Positions 20,508-29,590 of a stretch of 29,590 nt of DNA are shown piece by piece (positions within the stretch are counted from its first letter, which is position 1; every line of letters begins with the position of its first letter). The DNA is taken from assembly GCF_000485595.1 (NCBI RefSeq), contig NW_014577201.1, positions 196,515-226,104 on the forward strand, written 5' to 3'. Made by a program: the position numbers and the translations under genes. Origin of the DNA: Priapulus caudatus (lineage: Eukaryota; Priapulida; Priapulimorpha; Priapulimorphida; Priapulidae). Below the pieces are notes generated by a model that worked only from the letters and a program-made list of their open reading frames with translations, searched no databases and was not told where the DNA came from.

Positions 20508-22160
20508 CAATGTTGATGTAGCATGCTGGTGGCATCACCGTTACAGATGCTGTAGCCACAGTTATCTTGTGCCGTTAGCAATTAAATAAAACACGGATGA
20601 GGAAATATTGTCTATATCCATGTCTTAATAGCATACACTAAATCGAAATTCCCGCTACATATCTTAACTGCACCAGTGATTTTTCTTGCGCTAATATTTT
20701 TTTTGTTCAAGCGGTTAATTTGTGTTTGAAAAGTACATTGTAGAATTGTGTGCAAGTCCTATTTGACTCACGTATTATAAATACGAAAATGTGAAAATAT
20801 TGCAAATGATAATAATTATAATTTGATGCAAAGATATAGTGATGTCTATGTGTCCAGCCGGTTTTGTAAGCGATCACATGGATATATATATATATATGGT
20901 GTTATTCGATATACAACAGCTTTTTTCAAGTCGGACATATGATAGGCATGTCTCGTGTATATACTCTATGCAGCATTAACGCGTTCTATCTTTGTCTAAT
21001 TGTATCACTATACTGCGAGTGTCCCTATATATCTCATATAAATCCAACTCCCCTGTAATCAAACAGAAAGATTTAATCCGAATAAAAATAACTGAAGTCA
21101 AATTAAATTGCATAAAATATATGTACGTCACATCTGCACATGTTTATACATGCGACCGGTGCACCATCACTATTGTACGTGCGTCACTATCATTATATTA
21201 TATTCAATATTGACAAACCCTCGATAAAGAAACCGCGCGATGACAGCGACATGCAAAGAATGTTGCGCGGGTAGTGATTGAGTCGACTAATATTTATTCA
21301 TGCTAAGGGTTTTTTTGATTGGAGAAGAAGAGTTCGTTACCATTGCAAATACGGAAACAGCTAATTTTCACAAATATGCGGAGATCGAGTATTGATCGTC
21401 GTTCCTGGAGTAGCTAGCAAGAACATGCAGGGTATTATGCAAAGCCTCTAGAGCAATCGAAGTATACTTTCAATACTACGGCAACAGAACTGATAGTTAA
21501 GCGCCCAATACCAATGTTACGTAATTTTTTATACGTTATAACCATGAAAACACAAAACGAACCACCGCTCACTGTTTACCTGGGAATCATTCATAATGAA
21601 AGGGTGGAATGAATGGTAGGGGCGTCACTCCGCATTATTAGGATATCAGATAGCGTCGCAGTGCATTACTGTCTGTGTTAATAGACTATATAATATATTA
21701 CTGACTATTAGACTGCAATACAATATTGATCAGAAGGTCCCCTAGCTCGCTCTGCCCACGCAATCTGCGCGTTGCCTGAGCGCACCGCTCGACTATCAAA
21801 TGGATGTAACACTCTCTATGTAACATTTTGGTGACGAAATGATAGCGCGGCACTAGCGCTGTACGTCTGCTGTAAGTTTACGATCCGGTATGTCCAGCCA
21901 TGCTGCACACGTAAATTCAGAAAGCGTGTCCCTGTTGAGGTGTCTCTGTCGAGTTTCGGCTTGAACGTGATGCCAACTTGAGCTTTGAAGAAAAACAGCC
22001 GAAGGGGCGACAGAAGCATATAACTGCTAGAAGTGGAATAGAAAGAAAAGTATCTTTACAGTCTTATCTATTATCTTTATAACAGTGCTTCATCCGAGAT
22101 GAAGCTAATTACTTCGAAATCATTTCACTTCTAATGAAAGCCCGCTTTTAACTCATCGAC
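20508..22160. other. AT-rich unassigned sequence
   Basis: A short (TA)n lies at 20881-20897. No supported gene; open frames at 20992-21213 and 21816-22019 show nothing familiar. Confidence 0.4.
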
Positions 22161-22175
22161 CAGTGCACGCCACAA

Positions 22176-22177
<2 letters not shown>

Positions 22178-22207
<30 letters not shown>
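22178..22207. repeat. (TA)n microsatellite
   Basis: About 14 TA units immediately before the CT-rich tract. Confidence 0.95.
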
Positions 22208-22209
<2 letters not shown>

Positions 22210-22214
22210 TCTAC

Positions 22215-22715
22215 CATTTCTCTCTCTCTCTCTCTCAGCTCTGCGTCTCCTCTACGGTCTCCTGCCCCTCTCACAAACACTCGCGTCTACTCTCCTCTCT
22301 GCCTTACTCTCCTCTCAAGCATCACTCTCGCTCCTCCAACTCTCGCTCTCACCTTCCTTCCTCTCCCCCCTCTCTCTCTCCTCCTCTCTCTCTCTTCATC
22401 ACTCCCCCCGCTCGCTCTCGCTCACATCGCTACGCTCATCTCTCTCCTCTCTCATCTCTCTCCTCTCTTTCACTCTCTTTCTCTTCGCTCCCTCTCTCTC
22501 TCCCTCCCTCGTCTCTCGTCGTCTCTCGCGCTCTCCTCTCCCTCCCCTCTCACTATCTCTCTACTTCTCTCTCTCGCTCTCTCCGTCTCTCTCTCACATG
22601 CTCGTCTATATGTCCCTTGTCCTCCTCTCGTCTCATCTAATATAATATATGATTCTGCTCTCTCTCTCTCTCTCTCTATATATATCATATATATATATAC
22701 TATATATATATATCT
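22215..22715 (+). repeat. CT-rich polypyrimidine tract with TA-rich end
   Basis: CTCTCT with TCC, TCG and TCA interruptions from 22219 to 22640, a last (CT)n at 22657-22677, then TATATATCATATATATATAC. The 160-codon Leu/Ser frame is compositional. Confidence 0.95.
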
Positions 22716-23116
22716 ACTAAGATAGCGAGAGGAACAGAGCAAAAACTGAGAGAGATAGTAAAGATTAGAAGTAAAAACTCAGAAATCCACGAGTATATAA
22801 GTGAAATCATATAAATATAAAAATATAATGATGTGTCAATATTTTATTTCGCAGAATATATATATACATATATATATATATTCGTATACATAATATATTA
22901 TAGGCCTATATATGTATATGTCGTGCACATTTTTTTATCTATTACACATAGTAACGCGTATATTGCCTTGTATATACAATCTACCATTTAGCTATTTATC
23001 CGCTATTTAATTCCGTTGTCATGAAACCTGACGAAGCAAAATGTGTTTTCGAAAACTCGACAGTTGACGCGTCATTTTTTTATATATTCTATTTATATGT
23101 TTTCATATATATATAT
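22716..23116. other. AT-rich spacer with short TA/CA runs
   Basis: TA-rich patches at 22856-22910 and 23101-23116; no gene seen. Confidence 0.4.
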
Positions 23117-23665
23117 TAGCCTCGTTCACACGAGACCTCGTATTTATGAAATACGGTATTTGCGAAATACCGAATCTGAGACAAATACGCGGCCGAGCGT
23201 TCACACGCTGATTCGCGGCTCCAGAAATACGGTATTTGCGAAATACCGAATCTGAGACAAATACGCGGCCGAGCGTTCACACACTGATTCTCGGCTCCAG
23301 AAATACGGTATTTGCGAGCTGCGAGCTGCTTTAAACAATCAAGCGAACAATGCGAAATAAACAATGCAATGCGCACCAACTGCCAATAAAATACGTAGAC
23401 TGGTCCGCGCTCGACAGTTCCACTCGCGTTACACTGGAACTATAAAATACGCGGCTTCAGCAATCCGGTATTTAGCGTTCACACGAGGAAATGCGCGGTC
23501 CAAGAGATCCGGTATTTCGCAAGCACGGCAAATTATTCGGAGTCTGTGAAGCCGCGTATTTACATCAAATACCGGATCTGTTTAGATACCGTATTTCTTG
23601 GACCGCGCATTTTGCCTCGTGTGAACGCTAAATACCGGATTTCTTGCTAAGTGTGAACGCGGCTA
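23117..23665. mobile_element. Inverted-repeat element with GTTCACAC motifs
   Basis: The ends TAGCCTCGTTCACAC and (inverted) TAGCCGCGTTCACAC differ by one base in fifteen. Inside are two and a quarter tandem copies of a 76-base unit (starting 23148, 23224 and 23300), each with the hairpin CGGTATTTGCGAAATACCG or its truncated form, and a separate inverted pair at about 23464-23520 and 23582-23640. GTTCACAC or its complement occurs six times. No coding region. Ends of the GCCGCGTTCACAC type are common in non-autonomous DNA elements of marine animals; the superfamily cannot be fixed here. Confidence 0.8.
23148..23319 (+). repeat. 76-base tandem repeat
   Basis: Copies at 23148-23223 and 23224-23299 are nearly identical; a third is cut short at 23319 by GAGCTGCGAGCTGC. 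Confidence 0.93.
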
Positions 23666-23896
23666 TAATCTAACTTTAGAAAAGTCCAGAAATCTATCAT
23701 CCGGAACAATATATCAATAATTGACACGTTCACTTGAGCGGAACCTCTCTTGTCGACGCCATACGTCCACTCCGACGTAACGTCCTTCAAAATGTAGGCA
23801 AGGCAAAAACGTAGAGTGCGTTCACTGCGCTTGTGGGAAGCGCGCTGAATACTTTTGCCCTCAGGAATAGTTGGTTGACAACCCAGCTTGCGTCGC

Positions 23897-24286
23897 TCAA
23901 TTATACATTACAGGAGAGTCGCAGTGTATACAACGCCACTTTAATTCTGCGAGTATTTCCTTGTATAAAACACAAGAACGTGGAGGAAGCGTCCCGAGGT
24001 CATGCTCATTAGCATTTAATATAGTGGTTTTTTTCGCAGATAAGTTGAACATATGTTTTGTAAATGCGTCGGTGAGTGGACGATGCTCGTCAGTGCGCAC
24101 GTCGCAGCCGCGAATATAAACGTATATATTAGGTATTCGCTCTCGCAGTTCATGCCTGTACTCATCGCATCCCTCGGGAGGCTTGCTGTTGATTAGTGTT
24201 ATTAACTGGCATTCAGGATTTTGGATAAAACGTCCTATTCCGATACTCACGCCATATACAGTTTTTTTTACTTCAGATAGATCTGT
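23897..24286 (-). CDS. Unidentified open frame, 129 codons
   Basis: Open from just after a TGA at 24289-24287 to a stop at 23897. There is no ATG near the upstream end; a GTG at 24250 heads the largest 117-residue stretch. The translation is of ordinary composition, with a C-terminal WRCIHCDSPV (CxxC) and GCDEYRHELRERIP in the middle, but I recognise no family. It may be an exon, part of a decayed element or chance. An adjacent minus-strand frame (24325-24540, from an ATG) lies just upstream in another frame, which would suit a frameshifted relic. Low confidence that it is coding. Confidence 0.25.
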   Translation of the reverse strand, partial: TDLSEVKKTVYGVSIGIGRFIQNPECQLITLINSKPPEGCDEYRHELRERIPNIYVYIRGCDVRTDEHRPLTDAFTKHMFNLSAKKTTILNANEHDLGTLPPRSCVLYKEILAELKWRCIHCDSPVMYN

Positions 24287-24580
24287 TCAAGATACGCTTT
24301 TGATAACCGTTACGGCACATGCAGTTAACGGGATGATTTTTTGTGTGTACACGTTAAACTCGTTAACAATGCTTCAAGAAGGACAATACAATGCACCCTA
24401 CTCATCTTTGTTCGGGAATCGGGTAGATTATAATTGTCATACAAGAGCTCCGCATAATTATTTCGAATAGTGATGTGCAAGTCATGTGGATACTTGACAT
24501 ACATGGTATTACGCGAACTGCTATTAAAATCGGTTAACATAGTTCGTATAAATAATTATACAGGCAATTCTACCTCTCTT
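24287..24580. other. Unassigned sequence
   Basis: A minus-strand open frame of 71 codons (24325-24540) and an overlapping + frame; neither is recognised. Confidence 0.3.
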
Positions 24581-24589
24581 TGAGCTCTC

Positions 24590-24756
24590 TCGCGCGCCTA
24601 TCTCTCTCTCTCTCGTCTCTCTCTCTCATCTCTCTCTCCTTCTCTAGTATATAATATATATATGATATTTAGTATATATATATATATATATATATATGCG
24701 CAGGCTGGTAGGCACGCTGCACCAAGCGCACGCGCACACCCGCAGCCGCACGCACG

Positions 24757-24819
<63 letters not shown>

Positions 24820-24836
24820 GCACGCACGCGCGCGCG
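24590..24836 (+). repeat. Compound CT - TA - CA microsatellite
   Basis: (CT)n at 24599-24645, TA-rich to 24698, then CGCACGCACG and (CA)n at 24760-24815, ending in CGCACGCACGCGCGCG. Frames across it are repeat translations. Confidence 0.96.
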
Positions 24837-25898
24837 GCCAGAATCTCACAAGCACGCACGAAAGCATACATTCGTACGCTATCGCCCGCACACACGCAAT
24901 AATTATAAGAAAACATGCAAGCATTAAGACCCATTTTGCCCGTTAATCTCAAAGGATACTCGTGCGTATTTCATTCATGTGATCTCGCCCGGCGATTTTA
25001 TGTGTTTGTTCTGCGTTTTGCACTTCTGGATGTCTAACCTCTGCTTGCCTCGTGGGCACATTTAAAATTGCGTTCCACATAGGCTGAAAAACCTTTACTA
25101 CTCTCAATTATTATTGGAAGTATTTGAAAGCTGACTACAGAAAATTGAAAGCGAAAACTTTTATCAAATAGATCGCATCAGTTGTTAGATATTTTTTTAC
25201 TTTATCTAATTGGGCTCCGCAGCAGTTGCAATCTTATTGTTGTTTTTTCCCGTTAGCTTGTTTATCGGAAACCAGCTAGGTGACAATATGCCTGTTATAA
25301 ACCTACTGCATGTACTGCGTTGGTCTATGTGATGCTTACAAAATCTATATGCAGCAGTTCTTCAATTAATGCATGTCTATTATGAATTCAAGGCATTATG
25401 CTATGTTTTCTAAAGTAATTTGAAACGCGTTGTTACTTCATCTTAGTCGAGGCTTTGCTAATGAGAGGAACTTGCGCAAAACTACGGTGGTAGTTACTCC
25501 ATATTTTAATTGCGGTGTTGACGTGTTGACAGTGTTTGATTTTACTTGTGACATGACAACTGCAGCGTCATCTAGGTTCATAACGTTGTTTATTTGATTG
25601 GCGTGATCAAAAAGCGCGTGAAGAATTTACGATAGCCCTTATCTGAGTAATGGGTATTCCAAAAATACCACACTCTTGCCATTTAATATCACTTACTATT
25701 TGCCATCACTCCCATTAGCAAATAGCATGCGTAATAATGAATGGATGCGTTCATAAGGGTGGGTCCGAGGAAAATGTTCCCAAATGCTTCAATTAGTTGT
25801 GAATGTTGATCAATCGGGGGTTTTCAGCATCCAATTCAGTTTTTGACATTTATTACCGCAGCTGATGACTAATTTCCTGGTTATAACTGTCATTTCTA
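24837..25898. other. Unassigned sequence
   Basis: No open frame, RNA or repeat recognised. A short (TA)n follows at 25898-25911. Confidence 0.4.
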
Positions 25899-26054
25899 TA
25901 TATATATATAATAACGCGGTGTTGGTAGGGGTAATTGAACACGCCCAATAACATTCATTGCTTCTTATGTAATAATCACCTACATATGAATATAGCTTCC
26001 GTTCAAACCTTCTCTTGCGTACTCGTTCGCGTACGCGTTTTCGGTGTCGTTTCC

Positions 26055-26186
26055 TTTTCTCTCTCTTTCTCTGTGTGTGTGTCTCTCTCCCCCCTCTCTC
26101 TCCCTTTTTTTGCTTTCTCGCTATCTCTATCTCTCTTTCACTCTCACACTCTCTCTTTCTGTTTTCCCTCTCTCTCTCTTGCTCCA
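26055..26186 (+). repeat. CT-rich tract
   Basis: CTCTCT with TTTCT and CCCC interruptions. The frames here are compositional. Confidence 0.93.
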
Positions 26187-26290
26187 TCTCCTTTTCTACT
26201 ATTGATTGAATCATAACATTGTTTTTAGAATTCTACCCAAGATAAATGGAAAAGGTTGTGTGCTTTCAAAAGGCCCTCGTATTCGCTCGC

Positions 26291-26303
26291 GCGCTCTCTC
26301 TCT

Positions 26304-26344
<41 letters not shown>

Positions 26345-26466
26345 CTCTCTCTCTCTTTTTCTCTCTCTCTCTCTTTCGTTCTCTATCTCTATTTCTCTCT
26401 CGCTCTTTCTCTGTCTCACTTTCTCTCCCCCTCTCTTTCTAGTTCTCTTTCCCGCTCTCTTTCCCG
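26291..26466 (+). repeat. (CT)n tract
   Basis: A long, nearly perfect CT run near 26309-26355, then CTCTTTCT variants. Confidence 0.95.
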
Positions 26467-27000
26467 CTTTTATCGCACACACGTTTTCACTCCCTATATA
26501 GTGTCCTGCCGAAAAATTCGCGACACCTCCTTCTATGTTCTATTCATGGTATCAACCGACGTCCACGATGCGCTTATAGGTCCCACAAAGAAGAAATACC
26601 TCGCATAATTATACGACAGGTGCTGTGCACCGCTCTGAAGAATCTGAGAAACTTCGCGTGACCGCGTGTAATGTTGTCGTGTGATTTGACATGCCTCGGA
26701 CGCCTCAACGCACGGATTGTTGACGCTATACTGTTTAAATATTTAAGACCATATTGCCAGCCAACCACAATTTGCGACCTAAAAAACAATTACCATTTCT
26801 TATTAATAGGCTGATCGCTGAGTCAACAGCCGGTCATAAATTACTTATATATTTAGCACAAAATGTTAACGCGGAAACTCAATTAGGTACAATTTTACCA
26901 TATTTAGAAAGATTTAGTCATATTAAAGAGAGCGCAGTGGTTCCGTAATTTGCGAATAAAAACACAGAATACCCCCGCACACGAATACAATATACCTCAC
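26467..27000. other. Unassigned sequence
   Basis: The + open frame 26754-26948 (TTG start, 64 codons) shows nothing recognisable. Confidence 0.35.
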
Positions 27001-27027
27001 AGACTACTACTACAACAACTACTACTG

Positions 27028-27078
<51 letters not shown>

Positions 27079-27133
27079 AATACAGTAATTGTAAAAGTAT
27101 TATGAGTATAAGTAGTATAGTTGTTATTATTAA

Positions 27134-27210
<77 letters not shown>

Positions 27211-27216
27211 AGTAGT
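27001..27216. repeat. Facing triplet repeats (CTA)n and (TAG)n
   Basis: (CTA)n fills 27001-27078 and (TAG)n fills 27133-27216. The two are reverse complements separated by about 54 bases of AT-rich sequence. Confidence 0.96.
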
Positions 27217-29010
27217 TAAATGACAAAAAAGGACAATAAACCTTCTGTTTAGATGTTTATTGGAATAGCGTTGGTATATCAACGAGCATGCAGCGGCAAT
27301 CGTGAAAAGCCTAGCAATAACTAGATAATGCACGTAAAAGGTTTCACGAAATTGGAAGTTTTTTACGTGATTTGCTTAGTTGTTTACTCTGAAAACTATT
27401 GATCACACGTACCGGTAACCTAGTAACGGTAGGGGCAGTTATGCCAAGGAAACCGGATACGGGTGCGGATAACGGTTGTGTGCACGCAAACACAGGCATT
27501 TGCACAGACGCACGAGCACGCACAAACACATATTGTATTGTAGCTCGTGTTTCCAGCGTGTTCGTTGACGGCAGCTGAATCGACGACCAACCTGGTTCGC
27601 ACCATGGGTTCTTAAACTTGGGCCAATGTAATGGCGTTCTTTACATAATTGCGTGTGCAATTAGGTCATTAAACACGTTGGACACGCTTACACCATTTCT
27701 TCCAGCTCGTTACTGAAAAAATACGCTGTATTATTCATTTGCGTGTGTTGAGTAAAACTACAGGAAAGCCGTTTTCCAGAGACGTGAATGGTTACACAGC
27801 GACGCGTGTAATTGAAGAACTGCCCCCACGTGCTCTCATTGGACACTCCAGTTATTTCATCATCGAATATAATTTAAGAGTGGTTGTTCGCGAAACTTCG
27901 AACTGCGAGACGGGACTCAATTACAAACTATAGAATCAATAATTGGTTAAACATCAGAAAGGCCATCAGGAAGAGACCTTTAGTTGAACCCGAGGTTTCA
28001 TAACACCTGTATTCGTCACGAGAAATTGCGCGTTTCTTAGCAAACCTGTCACGAGACACGCGTGAAAGCATAGACTTTAGAGTTAGCCATCGGGCCCTAC
28101 CTACCGAAACTCTTTGGCTTAAAACCAATTTATGTGGCTTGAACACACCTGTTTTACTCGTAAATGTAGGTAATATAGCATGAAAACAAACAGCGCGATG
28201 GTAATCCATATTAAGGGGATGACGGCTGTATTTGTTCTGCATTGAGCATTTCCATCGTAAAAAGCAAACCCCAGCAAAACACTTCGCAAACCTACTTTCT
28301 GATAGCGCATTCTAAACAAACATCCGTCTGAGCGCTGATGGCTGCTTTGTACTTGTCCTAACCCTGCGATCGTTCGACTTTTGTCAATGGACCCCCGGAC
28401 CGATCGTACGTTGTACATTCGTCGCTAAAAGGAATAGTGCTAGCAAATAGAAACGCAACATTTACGTTCAATAAAATTACCTGTCTCCGTGGATTTGTAC
28501 TATTGCAATATTTTTGGCCAGAGTGTTGCGTTGTAGCAGTAGTCATAGGGGAAATGGGGGGTTTCTAATATTCAGAATAGATCCGTATATTTATGGTGCA
28601 TCTGATTTTTGGTATTTTATCATCGTAGTGCAGAGGCTAGTGCAAAGAATGACTTCATTCGTCTATCGATTTATATGTAATCGATTTTTGATGTTTATTT
28701 AGCTATTTTTGAGAGGGAGATATCTCATAAAAAAACATATCGGATTTATTGGTGTGAAAATCTTAGGTTTACGCTTCTTTACTCGTATTAGTTTAAATTT
28801 TTTAGTTAAAAAAAAAATTTTGTTCGAGTATGTAGTATATGCCTATTTTATAAACACGGGATATGTGTATGATGATATTATATACACATTACGAGATATG
28901 TCGGTACACTAATTTCTAGTTTTCTTTCTGATTGTCTCAACGGGGCGGCCATATTGTTTGCCGTTCGCTAAGTTTGTTTTTTCACTGAGCTTCGTGGGCC
29001 TGATAAGGTC
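27217..29010. other. Unassigned sequence
   Basis: No gene supported. Frames 27739-27933 (+) and 27928-28242 (-, 104 codons) lack domains. 28600-28920 is AT-rich. Confidence 0.4.
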
Positions 29011-29324
29011 GCGGTGTTAGCATCTGGTTGACTTCCGGTTGATCACTGGATGGCGTCTGAAAGACTTCCGGTTGCTCTCCAGGTGACCTCCAGGAGCCAT
29101 GGTCTGATGCGGTGCCCCTAATGTCTCCCTTTACCCGGGGCAAGGCACGCTACCGCCTCCCAGACTGGCTCCTGGATGCTACTAGCTCCCAACTCGATTA
29201 CAATGACTATGATGGCGAGGTGGGGAGTGGCACTCACTTAAAGATGAACGTCAGAGGCTGTAGAGAAAAACTTAAAAACGAGACACCATCTACAGTTTTT
29301 TATTTAGGTTACGAACAGTAAAAA
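29011..29324 (+). other. GC-richer segment with an unidentified 69-codon frame
   Basis: GACTTCCGGTTG occurs twice, 29031-29042 and 29064-29075. Frame 29112-29321 (CTG-type start at best) reads LPDWLLDATSSQLDYNDYDG; no family recognised. It may be part of a dispersed repeat or an exon. Confidence 0.2.
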
Positions 29325-29534
29325 CATTGACGACGTGGCAACACTCGGGTTACACAACGCAAACGGCGAGGAAAAAAATCACCCACTTTCGGTAATCGAC
29401 ACGTCAATCCAGAGAGACATGATACAAGATTGCGTGGCACAGCTTTGCTGTTGATCCTAAGCGCTGCGCGCGGATGAGACGCGCAGTTCCGCGGGATATG
29501 CGCACGCGACCGCGGGGATGTTCAACATGGTTTG

Positions 29535-29580
29535 CACAGTCCTTGAATTTGAGGCGAGTCCTTGAAAAGTACTTGAATTT
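29535..29580 (+). repeat. Short AGTCCTTGAA tandem motif
   Basis: CAGTCCTTGAATTT, GAGTCCTTGAAA and AGTACTTGAATTT follow each other at the window end; the array may continue beyond it. Confidence 0.6.
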
Positions 29581-29590
29581 AGTAAATGTT

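Overview
The window looks like a repeat-rich invertebrate animal genome, most likely a bilaterian and probably marine; I cannot name the species. The evidence is a G-protein-coupled receptor exon split exactly where vertebrate alpha-1 adrenergic receptors are split, a THAP zinc-finger gene whose short exons join through phase-compatible GT-AG introns, an animal-type Helitron relic, TTAGGG-type telomeric repeats, and very abundant microsatellites. There are no bacterial operons, tRNA or rRNA genes, or CRISPR arrays that I can support.

Layout. 1-180 is a GA-rich tract. 181-1732 is the upstream/5' UTR region of the receptor. 1733-2666 is the first coding exon (TM1 to TM6) of an alpha-1-adrenergic/alpha-octopamine-type amine receptor on the + strand; its intron opens at 2667 and soon runs into about 650 bases of CA/CG repeat. 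The final TM7 exon was not found. 3364-6600 is mostly featureless, with some degenerate simple repeats. At 6600-8180 a small THAP-domain gene (minus strand, three inferred exons, 104 residues) lies between inverted repeats and a cluster of ACAGACT heptamers.

8371-13009 is a nested-repeat block. A repeat here called X occurs twice in direct orientation. Copy 1 is split by a 2.3-kb foldback element (8505-10808) whose arms carry TTTTCA arrays. Copy 2 (12555-13009) is unsplit and shows the pre-insertion site. Between the two X copies is a second, smaller foldback element (about 11318-12192). 13617-13899 is a short element with perfect 37-bp terminal inverted repeats enclosing telomere-like CCCTAA repeats. 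13982-17431 (minus) is a decayed Helitron that keeps the Rep HUH and two-tyrosine signatures and the start of the helicase, but has several stops and frameshifts.

17.6-29.6 kb is dominated by simple repeats (an alternating GC/GT/AT tract, GATA, TTC/TAC/CTG triplets, CT, TA, CA, CTA/TAG) and one more inverted-repeat element with GTTCACAC motifs (23117-23665). No gene is convincingly supported there; one 129-codon open frame at 23897-24286 is unidentified.

The receptor is the only clearly conserved host gene. Most of the remaining organisation comes from mobile elements inserting into each other and from microsatellite growth. The most informative observations are the paired filled and empty site of the foldback element, the THAP gene inside inverted repeats with a repeated candidate binding motif, and the inverted-repeat element carrying telomeric repeats.
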